Shown: piece after piece, positions 15,553 to 24,761 of the stretch | Numbering within the stretch: the stretch's first letter is position 1 | Layout: each line of letters starts with the position of its first letter | NCBI GenBank assembly: GCA_016712885.1 | Contig: JADJQF010000004.1 | Coordinates: forward strand, 186,001-250,000 | Reading direction: 5' to 3' | DNA from: Candidatus Flexicrinis proximus | GTDB lineage: Bacteria > Chloroflexota > Anaerolineae > Aggregatilineales > Phototrophicaceae | Length of the DNA stretch: 64,000 bases | The notes under the pieces: generated by a model | Told to the model about the DNA's origin: nothing | What the model saw: only the letters and a program-made list of their open reading frames with translations | The model's database searches: none | Translations under genes and position numbers: made by a program

Positions 15553-17256
15553 AATGGGCAGCAGCACGCGGAAAGTTGTGCCGGTGCCTTCAGCGCTTTC
15601 AACCTCGATCCGCCCGCTGTGCCGCTCGATGATCCGCTGTGCGATCGACAGTCCCAGCCCGAACCCTGGTGTTGTGTGTGCGTGGTCGCGCCGGTAAAAG
15701 CGCTCGAAGATGTGTGGCAGGTCTTCCGCAGAAATCCCGACGCCCGTGTCGCTGACTTCGATGCAGACATACGCCTCGGCCAGCCGCGTGCGTACCGTGA
15801 TTTTGCCGCCCGGCGTCGTATAGCGGATCGCGTTGCCGATCAGTTCGCTGAATGCCGCGTTCAGGAGTTCGTCATCGGCGCTGATCGACGGAAGATCGTG
15901 GGTCATCTCGGTGACTACCGTTAACCCGTTCTCGTTGGCTCTCTCCTGAACTGCGTCGATACACGAGTGGATCACCAAATTGAGAGATACCTGTTCGCGC
16001 TGAAGTGGGCTGCTGCTGTCCACCGTTGCCTGTGTGACCAGCATATCGATCAGGCGGTTGATATGTCCGATCTGCTGTTCGACCTGTGCGAGTTTGCGCG
16101 CCTTGATCTCTGGGTCGCTCGCGCGGTTCATCAGGTACAGGCTGGTCTGCATCACCGAAAGAGGGGTGCGGAATTCGTGCGAGGCATGCTGGATAAACGT
16201 ACTCAGCACTTCCGCGCGCTTGTGCTCGGCAGCCAGCGACAGCGCCTGCTTTTCGTATCGCTGCCGCTCGGCAATCTCATGCAGCGCCTCGACGTACAGG
16301 CGCGCGTTGTCGTAGACCAGTCCGGTCAGCCGCGAAAGCATCTTGCCTTTATCGATATCTTCCTTCGAATAGGGATGGTTTGGATGGTCGCGGCCGAGCG
16401 AAAGAATACCAACGCACTCCGTCCCGATCATGATCGGGAGTTCGATCACCGCGTACTGCGGCGCACTGTCGTATTCAGGCCGTCTGGCTTCCCACTCCTG
16501 GTAGTTTTCGAGGACCACCGGCTCTCCACTGTCGAACGCCAGCCACATCAGCTTGGCCGTGCCCCGCCCGGCACAGTCGCCCAGCATGTAGCGCAGGTTC
16601 TCGGTCGTCGCCACCACGGTCAGCGATCCGTCGCTAACCAGCGAGCATTCCGCGAAGTTCGAATTGGTGATCGCTGTCACGCTTTGGATGATGTATTGCA
16701 GCAGGTCGGCCAGATCCCGGCGGTTGAGCATGTCCAGTGCAATCTGGTGCATATCCGCCAGCAGTTGATTTTGCCGCAGCAGTTCCTCTGCGACCGCTTT
16801 TTGCGCTGTGATGTCCTGTACCATCAGCAGCCCGGCCATCACGCTGCCGTCGTCCCCATACAGTGGCATCCCGTAGGCCTGATAGGTCCTGTTGGCGAAT
16901 ACGATCTCTTTACTCACCGGCGTGCCCGACAGCGCCGCCCGGTACAGGGGTTCAACCAGGTCCGCCGTCTCAGCCGCAAAAATCTCGCGGGGCGTCCTGC
17001 CTTCCAGCATTTCGCTGTTCAGCCCTAACCCGCGCAGGCCCACGCCATCGGCCACCAGATAACGCAGCCCGTGGTCAACCACATACAGGCCGCCGTTCGG
17101 AAACTGTCGCGCCAGTTGTTTGTAGATGTTCAGACGCTGCTTGACTTGCCTGCCCGCCCGCTCTCGCGCCGTGAACATCGCAACGACACGTGCATAGGCG
17201 GCTTCATCTGTGGTTGAATAGCGAATAAGTTCGAGTTCTTCAGAAGTCAAAGGCAT
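15550..17256 (-). CDS. Sensor histidine kinase (PAS-GAF-HisKA-HATPase)
   Basis: 568 residues, soluble. An N-terminal PAS domain (~45-165, ending VMAGLLMVQDITAQK) precedes a GAF domain (~195-330), HisKA with His in HASHEFRTPLSV, and a HATPase_c domain with IGNAIRY, DTGVGISAEDL and GFGLGLSI. It shares a long similar block with the kinase at 13494-15284 (RQNQLLADMHQIALDMLNRRD against RQNRLLADMHHVALNMLNRRE), but the PAS domain is on the other side of GAF. The two therefore look like a tandem duplication followed by domain rearrangement. No receiver protein is adjacent. Intergenic element copies lie on both sides of the gene. Confidence 0.93.
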   Translation of the reverse strand: MPLTSEELELIRYSTTDEAAYARVVAMFTARERAGRQVKQRLNIYKQLARQFPNGGLYVVDHGLRYLVADGVGLRGLGLNSEMLEGRTPREIFAAETADLVEPLYRAALSGTPVSKEIVFANRTYQAYGMPLYGDDGSVMAGLLMVQDITAQKAVAEELLRQNQLLADMHQIALDMLNRRDLADLLQYIIQSVTAITNSNFAECSLVSDGSLTVVATTENLRYMLGDCAGRGTAKLMWLAFDSGEPVVLENYQEWEARRPEYDSAPQYAVIELPIMIGTECVGILSLGRDHPNHPYSKEDIDKGKMLSRLTGLVYDNARLYVEALHEIAERQRYEKQALSLAAEHKRAEVLSTFIQHASHEFRTPLSVMQTSLYLMNRASDPEIKARKLAQVEQQIGHINRLIDMLVTQATVDSSSPLQREQVSLNLVIHSCIDAVQERANENGLTVVTEMTHDLPSISADDELLNAAFSELIGNAIRYTTPGGKITVRTRLAEAYVCIEVSDTGVGISAEDLPHIFERFYRRDHAHTTPGFGLGLSIAQRIIERHSGRIEVESAEGTGTTFRVLLPI

Positions 17257-17341
17257 GAAATTTTACCGGAATGTATTTCGTAAGAATTATACGATGCTTG
17301 ATCGTGCTTGACACATCAGATTTCAGCACTGCCGGGTCAGT

Positions 17342-17530
17342 TAGAGCGTGTTATGCACTTTCGACGGAGTCCTATCCCCACCCCGGGGCGGCGTTTGCAC
17401 TCCTGCACCTCCCACAGCGATTTTGTGGCGTGAGCGCCACAAAATCGCAGATGAGGGGTCGAGGGGCGCAAGTCCCTCGCGGAGGTGTGGAGGCAGCGCC
17501 TCCACAAACTAGGTCCATAACAGCCTCTAG
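17342..17530 (-). repeat. Intergenic hairpin element, copy F (full length)
   Basis: Reverse orientation. Ends are TAGAGCGTGTTATGCACTT and CCATAACAGCCTCTA, i.e. inverted termini. It holds the perfect 14-bp hairpin (GCGATTTTGTGGCG / CGCCACAAAATCGC), the GTGGAGGC hairpin and the CGAGGG hairpin. It occupies half of the 363-bp gap between the second kinase and the aminotransferase; the flanks hold only short promoter-length sequence. Confidence 0.88.
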
Positions 17531-17619
17531 CCTCACGTATTCAGAGTCTCGCATTGGGTGTCTGCCGGCTCGCCTGCCGTGGTATATTGGGGGAACTCAG
17601 TCTCATCTTTCGAGGGATC

Positions 17620-18771
17620 ATGCGCGATTATTTTCTGCTCGACCCGTCGGTCGCCTTCCTGAACCACGGTTCCTTCGGGGCTACGCCGCGTCCGGTCTTT
17701 GCCGCTTATCAGTTCATTCAGGCCGAGATGGAACGTCAGCCTGTGGAGTTCCTGGGGCGGCTCTCCGACAAGCGCCTGAGGGCCTCTCGCGAAGTGCTGG
17801 GCGCCTTTCTCAACGCCGGCGCGGACAATCTCGTTTATGTGATGAACGCGACCTGGGGCGTCAACGTCGTCGCCCATTCGCTTGAGCTTGTGCCGGGGGA
17901 TGAAATACTGACCACCGACCACGAATACGGCGCGTGTGTCAACGCCTGGAAGCTTGCCTGTTCGCGCACCGGCGCGCAGTGGGTTGAAGCCCAGATCCCG
18001 CTGCCGCTGCCTGACCCCGCGGCCATCGTTGACCTGATCTGGAGCAAAGTCACGCCGCGCACGAAGGTCCTGTATCTCAGTCACATTACCTCGCCAACCG
18101 CCGTGACCTTTCCGGTCGAAGAATTATGCAAGCGCGCGCGCGCAGCCGGGATTCTGAGCGTCATCGATGGCGCGCATGCCCCCGGTCAGCTCCCGGTTGA
18201 TCTCACCGCCCTCGGCGCGGACATCTATACCGGAAACCTGCATAAATGGCTCTGCGCGCCAAAAGGGGCCGCTTTCCTCTATGCACGTCCCGAACACCAC
18301 GGGAAGCTCCACGCCCTTGTTACCAGCTGGGGCTACAGCGGCTTCAGCACGCTGCTGGACATGCAGAACGACTCGCTTCTCGCACTGCGCCATCAGTGGC
18401 AGGGAACTCGCGATATCGCGGCCTTCCTCGCCGTACCTGCCGCGATCGACTTTCAGCGCGAGCATGATTGGCCGGCACATCGCCAGCGTTGTCACCTGCT
18501 GGCGGCTGACGCGCAGCGCCGGGTCTCAGATCTGACCGGAATCCCGATCGCGGTACCCGAGCACAACTTCACACAGATGGCACTCTGTGAATTGCCGCCT
18601 TCGACCGATCTGGCCGTCCTTAAGACCCGTCTGTATGACGAGTTCCGCGTCGAAATCCCCGTGATCGACTGGCTTGGCCGCAAGTTCGTGCGCGTGTCGA
18701 TTCAAGCCTACAACACCGTTGAAGATGTCGATCGTCTCGTTCAGGGGCTTAAGGCCATACTCGGGCTTTAA
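17620..18771 (+). CDS. Class V PLP-dependent aminotransferase (isopenicillin N epimerase-like)
   Basis: 383 residues from the ATG at 17620, preceded by CGAGGGA; an upstream in-frame TTG would add a non-homologous leader. It has the class V fold: VAFLNHGSFGATPRPV at the N-terminus, the cofactor-binding TDHEYGACVNAW region, SHITSPTAVTFPVEEL, VIDGAHAPGQL with the PLP-ring Asp, and the Schiff-base Lys in GNLHKWLCAPKG (Lys209). The NHGSFG opening and HKW motif fit isopenicillin N epimerase and cysteine-desulfurase-like relatives. The substrate is not clear from context, and no cysteine nucleophile loop of desulfurases is obvious. It is a single-gene unit. Confidence 0.9.
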   Translation: MRDYFLLDPSVAFLNHGSFGATPRPVFAAYQFIQAEMERQPVEFLGRLSDKRLRASREVLGAFLNAGADNLVYVMNATWGVNVVAHSLELVPGDEILTTDHEYGACVNAWKLACSRTGAQWVEAQIPLPLPDPAAIVDLIWSKVTPRTKVLYLSHITSPTAVTFPVEELCKRARAAGILSVIDGAHAPGQLPVDLTALGADIYTGNLHKWLCAPKGAAFLYARPEHHGKLHALVTSWGYSGFSTLLDMQNDSLLALRHQWQGTRDIAAFLAVPAAIDFQREHDWPAHRQRCHLLAADAQRRVSDLTGIPIAVPEHNFTQMALCELPPSTDLAVLKTRLYDEFRVEIPVIDWLGRKFVRVSIQAYNTVEDVDRLVQGLKAILGL

Positions 18772-18845
18772 ATCGCGGTAGGAGCCAAGAAAGTGGCGTA
18801 TACGGGCCGGGGAAAAGTCGCCTGCACCCCGGCCTGAGCTGGTCG

Positions 18846-19616
18846 TCATTGCTTCGGACGCGCCAGGATCACCATGCGCGGCGCGCCATCCTCGAATTCG
18901 CTGCCGTCAAGGTCGCCGTAGACCGCCTCGACCTCCCAGCCGGTCAGCGCCAGCAGCAGCCGGATTTCGCTGTAGAAGTAATAGTACAGCTTGAGCGGCG
19001 CGAACGTGCGCTTGAGCGACCCGTCTGCGGTGATCTCGTCATAGATCCACGTGACCTGCAGCGTCTGCAGCGTGCGGTCCAGGGCGCTGACCGACTGCTG
19101 CATCACCAGATGGCCGGTTTCGGGCTCAAGGAAGGTGCGCTCGAAGATCAGGCTGTCGCTGTCCTCTGTCGCGTAGACGTCGCCGGCGTTCGGCAGGTCG
19201 AGCACCATCATCCCGTCGTCGCGTGTCCAGGCTCTCAGGTTCCTGAGCACCGCGATCTGCGCGTCCTGATCCAGGAAGTGCATCAGGCCGTTATAAGGGA
19301 CCAGCGTCAGCCCGAATTTGACCGGCATCGTGTAAGTCTTGGCGTCTCCGAGATGGAAATGCAGTTTGCTTTTGAGCGCCGGTTCCTGCTTCAGCAGCGC
19401 GCGGGCACGGTCGAGCATCGCCGGTTCATTGTCGATTCCATAGACGTCATAGCCGGCGCGGGCCAGCGGGAACATCACGCGCCCGGTCCCGCAGCCTACA
19501 TCCAGCAGCGGCCCTTCAGTCTCCTGCGCGAGTTCCAGATAGAAAGGGATGTCGTCGTTCTTATCGGTGTTTTCGGCGTCGTAATACCGCGCGACGTTGG
19601 CGTAGAATCCGGCCAC
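18846..19616 (-). CDS. Class I SAM-dependent methyltransferase
   Basis: 256 residues. Motif I is LLDVGCGTGRVMFPLARAG, followed by the acidic residue in YGIDNEPAML, motif II (MMVLDLPNAG) and a beta-rich C-terminal half (SVSALDRTLQTLQVTWIYDE). The layout is that of the Methyltransferase_25/31 group, small-molecule methylases in the cytosol. The C-terminal end (ILARPKQ) is typical for these. It is separated by repeat copy G from the crotonase operon. The substrate cannot be assigned. Confidence 0.9.
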   Translation of the reverse strand: MAGFYANVARYYDAENTDKNDDIPFYLELAQETEGPLLDVGCGTGRVMFPLARAGYDVYGIDNEPAMLDRARALLKQEPALKSKLHFHLGDAKTYTMPVKFGLTLVPYNGLMHFLDQDAQIAVLRNLRAWTRDDGMMVLDLPNAGDVYATEDSDSLIFERTFLEPETGHLVMQQSVSALDRTLQTLQVTWIYDEITADGSLKRTFAPLKLYYYFYSEIRLLLALTGWEVEAVYGDLDGSEFEDGAPRMVILARPKQ

Positions 19617-19664
19617 GGGAGAGTTCCTTGTGTGTTAGGCGAAGCGCGCTGGGGAAACGTCATC

Positions 19665-19788
19665 AAAGGCTGTTACGCACTTAGTGTGTGGCGGCAGCAC
19701 CTCCGCACCCCATCTGAGGTGTAGGAGTACAATCTCCTACCGCGGGTCGGGGTGGAACCCCCCAACCAATGTGCACAACACGCTCCAG
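19665..19788 (+). repeat. Intergenic hairpin element, copy G (diverged, internally deleted)
   Basis: Left end AAAGGCTGTTACGCACTT, right end GTGCACAACACGCTCC. The GCAGGAG/CTCCTGC hairpin of other copies appears as GTAGGAG / CTCCTAC, a compensated pair change. The central 14-bp hairpin is deleted. It lies between the methyltransferase start and the end of the crotonase gene. Confidence 0.75.
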
Positions 19789-19831
19789 GCAAAGCTACCG
19801 CTTGTTTCCCTGTGCCTTCAGTATACAACGA

Positions 19832-20674
19832 TCAGCGGCGGCTGATAAATGCCTCGACGGCCTGCAGGTGCGGTTCCGAAGCCCATAGAGGCGGGAACAA
19901 GGACCGCTCCGTTTGCAGCGCGGCCTCGTATGGCTCGGTCAGCCCCGCCCACAGCAGCCGCTTGATGGCCGCGACGACCTCCGGGGGATGCTGCGCGACC
20001 TTGCGCGCGAACGACATCGCGACATCCAGCGCCAGTCCGCGCGGCGCCACTTGATGCGCCAGCCCGAAACCCAGCAGTTCGTCTGCCCCCATCGGCCGGC
20101 CTTCGAGCAGGATCGCCAGGGCGCGGCTGTAACCTGCAATGCGCAGCAGGCGCTGTCCCGCTCCCCATCCCGGCGTGAGTGCCATCCGGATTTGAACGAA
20201 CCCCATTTGCGCCGCCTCGTCGACGATCCGCAGGTCGCAGGCCGCCGCGATTTCGCTCCCGCCGCCCAAGGCATAGCCGTTGACTGCCGCGATCACCGGC
20301 ACCGGCAGACGTTCCAGCTGTGCCAGCGCGTCGCCCATGATAGTTATGAACTCGCGGGCGTCGTCTTCGGTTGGTCGTGCGCTCAGGTCGATCAGGTCGC
20401 CCCCGGAGCAGAACGCATCCCGTCCTGTCCCTGTGAGGATCACCGCCCGGACGCGGACCCGGTCGGGGCTGTCGGAGTCCTCGGAATGATCCGGGTCCTC
20501 GGTCGTGTACCGGCGCTGGTCCTTCGGGAAGGCAATCCGCGGCGCAATTTCCTCCACCACTTCCGCGAAGCGCCTCATCGCCGCCAGATCCAGCGCATTG
20601 CGCGCTTGCGGCCGGTTAAATGTAACGATGGCGATGTTATCCGGCGTGACCTCGAAAAGAACGCCGTGGTTCAT
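19832..20674 (-). CDS. Crotonase-superfamily protein (possible acyl-CoA decarboxylase)
   Basis: 280 residues of the enoyl-CoA hydratase/isomerase fold: RPQARNALDLAAMRRF, the oxyanion-hole segment FCSGGDLIDL and ALGGGSEIAAACDL. The first catalytic Glu of hydratases is present (Glu141), but the second is replaced by Gln161 (GFVQIRMALTPGWGAG). The PGWG motif and this loss resemble ECHDC1-type (ethyl/methyl)malonyl-CoA decarboxylases more than true hydratases; that is inference. An acidic insertion (~50-75, TTEDPDHSEDSDSPD) is unusual. It overlaps the glgB stop by 4 bases and is therefore co-transcribed with it. Confidence 0.85.
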   Translation of the reverse strand: MNHGVLFEVTPDNIAIVTFNRPQARNALDLAAMRRFAEVVEEIAPRIAFPKDQRRYTTEDPDHSEDSDSPDRVRVRAVILTGTGRDAFCSGGDLIDLSARPTEDDAREFITIMGDALAQLERLPVPVIAAVNGYALGGGSEIAAACDLRIVDEAAQMGFVQIRMALTPGWGAGQRLLRIAGYSRALAILLEGRPMGADELLGFGLAHQVAPRGLALDVAMSFARKVAQHPPEVVAAIKRLLWAGLTEPYEAALQTERSLFPPLWASEPHLQAVEAFISRR

Positions 20675-22989
20675 CCGACGACCCCCGGTTCGGCATATCC
20701 ATCAACGGCTCTGGGAAGCGTGATCGCCCCAGCGACTGGCGCATCGAAATTGGGGACCGCTATCGTCGTGCCATCGCTCAGAACAGCGTTGAGGCCTTCA
20801 GGTTCGGGGTGCAGGATCACAATTGCCATCGGCGGGATGGTCAGTGTCAGGCTGTGATCCCACTGCAAATGGCGCTGATTGACCGACTGGATGGGCATAT
20901 CGTTCAGGACGTTGCCGCCGCCGAACGGAGTCGCGTCGCTGTTGAGCATTTCGCGGTAAATCCCGGCACGTGGCACGCCGATCCGGTAGTTGGTGCGCAC
21001 GACCGGGGTCCAATTCCCAACCACGACCAGGCAGTCCGACTTGTCATCGGCGAACCGCACGTAACTATAGACGCTGTTCTCGTTGTCGTTGGCATCAATC
21101 CACTGGAAGCCGTTGAAATCGTAATCGTGCTCCCACAGCGCGGGACTCGCCTTGTAGAAGTGGTTCAGCGCTTTGCACCAGGCCTGCAGTGCCTGATGGG
21201 TTTCCCACACCATCAGGTGCCAGTCGAGCTGTCGCGCCTCGCTCCACTCTCGCCACTGCCCGATTTCCGCCCCCATGAAGTTCAGCTTCTTGCCGGGGTG
21301 GGTAAACATATAGCCCATCAGCAGGCGCAGAGTCGCAAACTTCTGCCACCAGTCGCCGGGGATTTTGTTGATCAGCGATCCCTTCAAATGCACGACTTCG
21401 TCGTGGCTCAGCGAAAGCACGAAGTTCTCGCTGAAAGCATAAAACAGGCTGAAGGTGATTTTGTCGTGCTTATAACGCCGGTAGATCGGATCCGCCTTAA
21501 GATATTCCAGTGTGTCGTGCATCCAGCCCATGTTCCACTTGAACGTGAAACCCAGTCCACCCAGATAGACTGGCCTCGACACCATCGGCCAGGCCGTCGA
21601 TTCCTCTGCCACGGTGATCGCGCCGGGGACTTCGCGGTGGACGACCTCATTGAACTGCCGCAGGAATCCAATCGCATCCAGGTTTTCGCGTCCGCCGTAT
21701 TTGTTGGGGATCCACTGTCCCCCCTCGCGTGAAAAGTCCAGGTAAATCATCGACGAGACCGCATCGACCCGCAGGCCATCGATGTGATATTCCTTCAGCC
21801 ACATCAGCGCACTTGCCAGCAGGAAGTTGCGCACCTCGTTGCGCCCGAAGTTGAAGATCAGCGTTCCCCAATCAGGGTGTTCGCGCTGGAGCGCATGGTC
21901 GTGCTCGAAAAGGTGTGTCCCGTCGAAATAGTTCAGGCCGTGGCCGTCTTTTGGGAAGTGGGCCGGAACCCAGTCGAGGAGGATGCCGATCCCCGCCTGG
22001 TGCGCGGTATCGATCAGGTGCATCAGGTCGTGCGGGTTTCCATAGCGGCGGGTCGCCGCGAAATAACCCGTAACCTGATACCCCCAACTGCCGTCGAAGG
22101 GGTATTCGGTCACCGGCATCAGTTCAATGTGTGTATAACCCATGTCTTTAACGTATGTTACCAGCTCGATTGCCAGCTCCCGGTAGGTGAGCCAGCTCCC
22201 GTCGTCCTTGCGCTTCCAGCTGCCTAGATGCACCTCGTAAACGTTCATGGGCTTGTTGAGCGGGTTGCCTTCCCCGCGCGACTTCATCCACGCCGCGTCA
22301 TGCCATTCGAAGCCCGCCAGCGCAAAGACGACCGATGCATTAGCAGGGCGCAGTTCGCTCCAGGTCGCGAAAGGATCCGATTTCTGGAAGCGCATCCCCT
22401 GATTGTGCGAGCGCAGGTCGAAACGGTAGATCGTGCCTTCCGGCAGTCCGGGGATGAACAACTCCCACACACCGCCGCTGCGCAGGCGCATCGGGTGGGC
22501 GCGCTCGTCCCAGCGGTTGAAATCGCCAATCACGCTCACGTTGTTAGCGTTCGGTGCCCAGACCACGAAATTGACGCCCGACACGCCCTCATGTTCGATC
22601 ACATGAGCGCCGAAAGACTCGTATGCGTACAGCAGGTTGCCTTCGCCCCACAGGTACAGGTCGAAGTCGGTCACATGCGGGCCGAACCGATACGGATCAT
22701 CGAACTCGACCACGAATTCATCAAAATGGGTTTCGGCGAGTCTGTAGGAAAAACCGTCAGGCACGGCGCCAGGAATATTGGCGGCAAACAGGCCGTTCTC
22801 GTGTATTTTCTCCATCGCATGCGAGCCATCGGCCGTGATTACGCTTATATCGCGCGCCCACGGGCGGAAGGCCCTCACGTTCATCCCGTCGCCGCTTACG
22901 TGTGCGCCGAGGATGTCGTAAGGCGCCCCATGACGGCCTTCGACAAGGGAGGCAATCGCTGCCGGATGAATATCTAGTTCGACTGCCAT
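20671..22989 (-). CDS. glgB: 1,4-alpha-glucan branching enzyme
   Basis: 772 residues, GH13 family. A CBM48 pair precedes the barrel (GVNFVVWAPNANNVSVIGDFN). The barrel follows (THIELMPVTEYPFDGSWGYQ, a branching-enzyme signature) with the catalytic Asp in DGLRVDAVSSMIYLD, the Glu in ITVAEESTAWP and the transition-state Asp in SLSHDEVVHLKGSL. The C-terminal all-beta domain is present. It introduces alpha-1,6 branches into glycogen in the cytosol. The length fits the ~730-residue family with a slightly longer C-terminus. It is not next to other glycogen genes here; the crotonase gene follows in a 4-base overlap. Confidence 0.96.
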   Translation of the reverse strand: MAVELDIHPAAIASLVEGRHGAPYDILGAHVSGDGMNVRAFRPWARDISVITADGSHAMEKIHENGLFAANIPGAVPDGFSYRLAETHFDEFVVEFDDPYRFGPHVTDFDLYLWGEGNLLYAYESFGAHVIEHEGVSGVNFVVWAPNANNVSVIGDFNRWDERAHPMRLRSGGVWELFIPGLPEGTIYRFDLRSHNQGMRFQKSDPFATWSELRPANASVVFALAGFEWHDAAWMKSRGEGNPLNKPMNVYEVHLGSWKRKDDGSWLTYRELAIELVTYVKDMGYTHIELMPVTEYPFDGSWGYQVTGYFAATRRYGNPHDLMHLIDTAHQAGIGILLDWVPAHFPKDGHGLNYFDGTHLFEHDHALQREHPDWGTLIFNFGRNEVRNFLLASALMWLKEYHIDGLRVDAVSSMIYLDFSREGGQWIPNKYGGRENLDAIGFLRQFNEVVHREVPGAITVAEESTAWPMVSRPVYLGGLGFTFKWNMGWMHDTLEYLKADPIYRRYKHDKITFSLFYAFSENFVLSLSHDEVVHLKGSLINKIPGDWWQKFATLRLLMGYMFTHPGKKLNFMGAEIGQWREWSEARQLDWHLMVWETHQALQAWCKALNHFYKASPALWEHDYDFNGFQWIDANDNENSVYSYVRFADDKSDCLVVVGNWTPVVRTNYRIGVPRAGIYREMLNSDATPFGGGNVLNDMPIQSVNQRHLQWDHSLTLTIPPMAIVILHPEPEGLNAVLSDGTTIAVPNFDAPVAGAITLPRAVDGYAEPGVVG

Positions 22990-23074
22990 AATGTGCCTGT
23001 CTACTAACCAGTTCTGACTTCAAATTAGCCTCTGATTGTAGCGCATCGGCAGGGTAGGGGCGATAATTCGCCGC

Positions 23075-24364
23075 ATGCGTCCCCTGCGATGGTTTACCCG
23101 GCTCGTCGCTCTGACCCTGCTGTCGTCCTGCCTGCTGATGGCGGCAACTGCGGTCGGTAATCGAGGGTCGCCTGCCCTTGCTGTGGCCCGGGCCGCTTCG
23201 GATAGGCAGGGCGAACTGCGCGTCATGGTCATCGACGTGGAGCGGGAATTGGCCGTGCTGCGCCGCTTCTACTTCCCTTATCTGACCCGTGTTGACTGGT
23301 CAGTATGGCCCCCGGAAGTCGAACAACGCGAACCGGTTCTCGACTTCAGCCGTCACACGCTGTACAGCCTGGACCTCGGGCGCGTGCAGTTTACGCCGTT
23401 GTTTGACTATCAGCTTCATAGCCAGTCGCGCGGGCTTGAGTTCGTCCGCAGCGGATCCAATGCCGCCGTCTATGTGAAGCTGACCGGCGAAATCACGATG
23501 CTCGGCCATGATCTATCCAACAGTCCGCGTGTAAACGTAGATGAACGTGAAACGCAGAGCCTGGTCTGGTCGCCCGATGGACGGCGTCTGGCGATCAAGG
23601 CCTTTCGCGCTGCGCCGCTGATTTTGCTCGACGAAAGCGGTTCCCGGACCTATGACGTGTTCCGCGATTCCGCCCCGCTATGGTCTCCGGACAGCCGCCG
23701 GATCCTGTTTACACAGGACTCGTTTATCGAGCGTAACGGACGCCTGCGCGTCTACGATGCCGAGTCCGGCGAGATTCTCCCGGCCGTCAATGATATTCCG
23801 GGGCGCAGTGGGGTGTGGTGTGATTCGGACCGGATCGCCTTTGTACAGGTGACCCCTGACGGCCTGCACACCGTCCAGGTTCTGGATATTGGCACTGCAC
23901 AGATAACCCAGGCGCTGGACACCCAGACTGCCGGCGGTCAGGAAATCCTGTCCCTGAGTTTCGCGCCGCGTCCTGAATGCGACTGGCTCATCCTGACCAT
24001 GCGCCGCCCACAGGAACTCGTCGCGCGCCTTTATCGGCTGCATGTGCCGACCGGCGAATTAACGCGGCTGGGCGAAAACACGCGCATCATCGCACTGAGC
24101 CCCGAAGCGCTGGTTTATGACAGCAACACCGCGCGCGTGGCCCTAAGCGTCGAATACGCCACATTTGAGCAGGGCTCCATGCCGGAGGTTTACGGGCGTG
24201 TGCCATCCCAGATCGAGGCCGTCGTGTGGTACGGCGACTTTCGCCAGGGGTTGTTCCTGCGGTCCGGTGAGTTGTGGCGAATCGATGTCCGAACGGCCAG
24301 ATCGCGGCCGCTCGCCATCAGTACGCCGATCGAGTCGTTCCTGATCGTCCCAACGGGTCAGTAA
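23075..24364 (+). CDS. Secreted beta-propeller-like protein
   Basis: 429 residues. A hydrophobic signal/anchor (LVALTLLSSCLLMAATAVG) is at the N-terminus; the Cys could be a lipobox variant but the match is poor. The rest has WD40/PD40-like repeats (SLVWSPDGRRLAIKAF, SAPLWSPDSRRILFTQD, LSFAPRPECDWLILTM). No catalytic motif is seen. It is divergent from glgB (85-bp gap) and its last 7 bases overlap the convergent flavin-type gene at 24358. Its function is unknown; it is likely extracytoplasmic. Confidence 0.8.
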   Translation: MRPLRWFTRLVALTLLSSCLLMAATAVGNRGSPALAVARAASDRQGELRVMVIDVERELAVLRRFYFPYLTRVDWSVWPPEVEQREPVLDFSRHTLYSLDLGRVQFTPLFDYQLHSQSRGLEFVRSGSNAAVYVKLTGEITMLGHDLSNSPRVNVDERETQSLVWSPDGRRLAIKAFRAAPLILLDESGSRTYDVFRDSAPLWSPDSRRILFTQDSFIERNGRLRVYDAESGEILPAVNDIPGRSGVWCDSDRIAFVQVTPDGLHTVQVLDIGTAQITQALDTQTAGGQEILSLSFAPRPECDWLILTMRRPQELVARLYRLHVPTGELTRLGENTRIIALSPEALVYDSNTARVALSVEYATFEQGSMPEVYGRVPSQIEAVVWYGDFRQGLFLRSGELWRIDVRTARSRPLAISTPIESFLIVPTGQ

Positions 24365-24759
24365 CGGACGGCGACCGTCTTGCGCGCCTTGACCCGCACG
24401 ACGAACGTATCTGACAAATCACCTTCCGGCGCGCTCGACTCGCCGTACTTGCCCATGATCTGAGCGACCAGACGCCGCTTTTCTTCAATCGCCGTCACTT
24501 CGACGGCATCGCCCTGGATCGAAACGAACATGATCGGGCCTTCCGGCTGGCTGACACAGACCGCAATTTTCGGGTTGGACTTCAGGTTGCGTCCCTTCAC
24601 CCCGCCAAAACCCGTGCTGAAAACCACGTCACCGCCGTCCACGGTGTACCATACCGGCACGGCATGCGGTTGTCCCCCGGGGTTGACGGTCGCAACAATC
24701 GCGTCCTTTCCCGGTTCGGACAGGTATGCCAGCGTCTCGGCCGGCGTCAGATCGGTCAT
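24358..24759 (-). CDS. PPOX-class (pyridoxamine 5'-phosphate oxidase-like) flavin/F420-binding protein
   Basis: 133 residues forming the split beta-barrel of the PNPOx-like family. It opens with AIVATVNPGGQPHAVPVWYTVDGGDVVFST, and KGRNLKSNPKIAVCV is the cofactor-phosphate segment. The short length and the pattern fit PPOX-class proteins that bind F420 or FMN. The exact cofactor and substrate cannot be decided. An GGAGG ribosome site lies at the end of the preceding gene, whose stop is 2 nt away, so it is co-transcribed with the 24762 gene. Confidence 0.88.
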   Translation of the reverse strand: MTDLTPAETLAYLSEPGKDAIVATVNPGGQPHAVPVWYTVDGGDVVFSTGFGGVKGRNLKSNPKIAVCVSQPEGPIMFVSIQGDAVEVTAIEEKRRLVAQIMGKYGESSAPEGDLSDTFVVRVKARKTVAVRY

Positions 24760-24761
24760 GG

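Noticed and set aside
15967..17028. 353-residue plus-strand frame
   Set aside because: Antisense of the second sensor kinase, whose HisKA and HATPase motifs are clear on the other strand.
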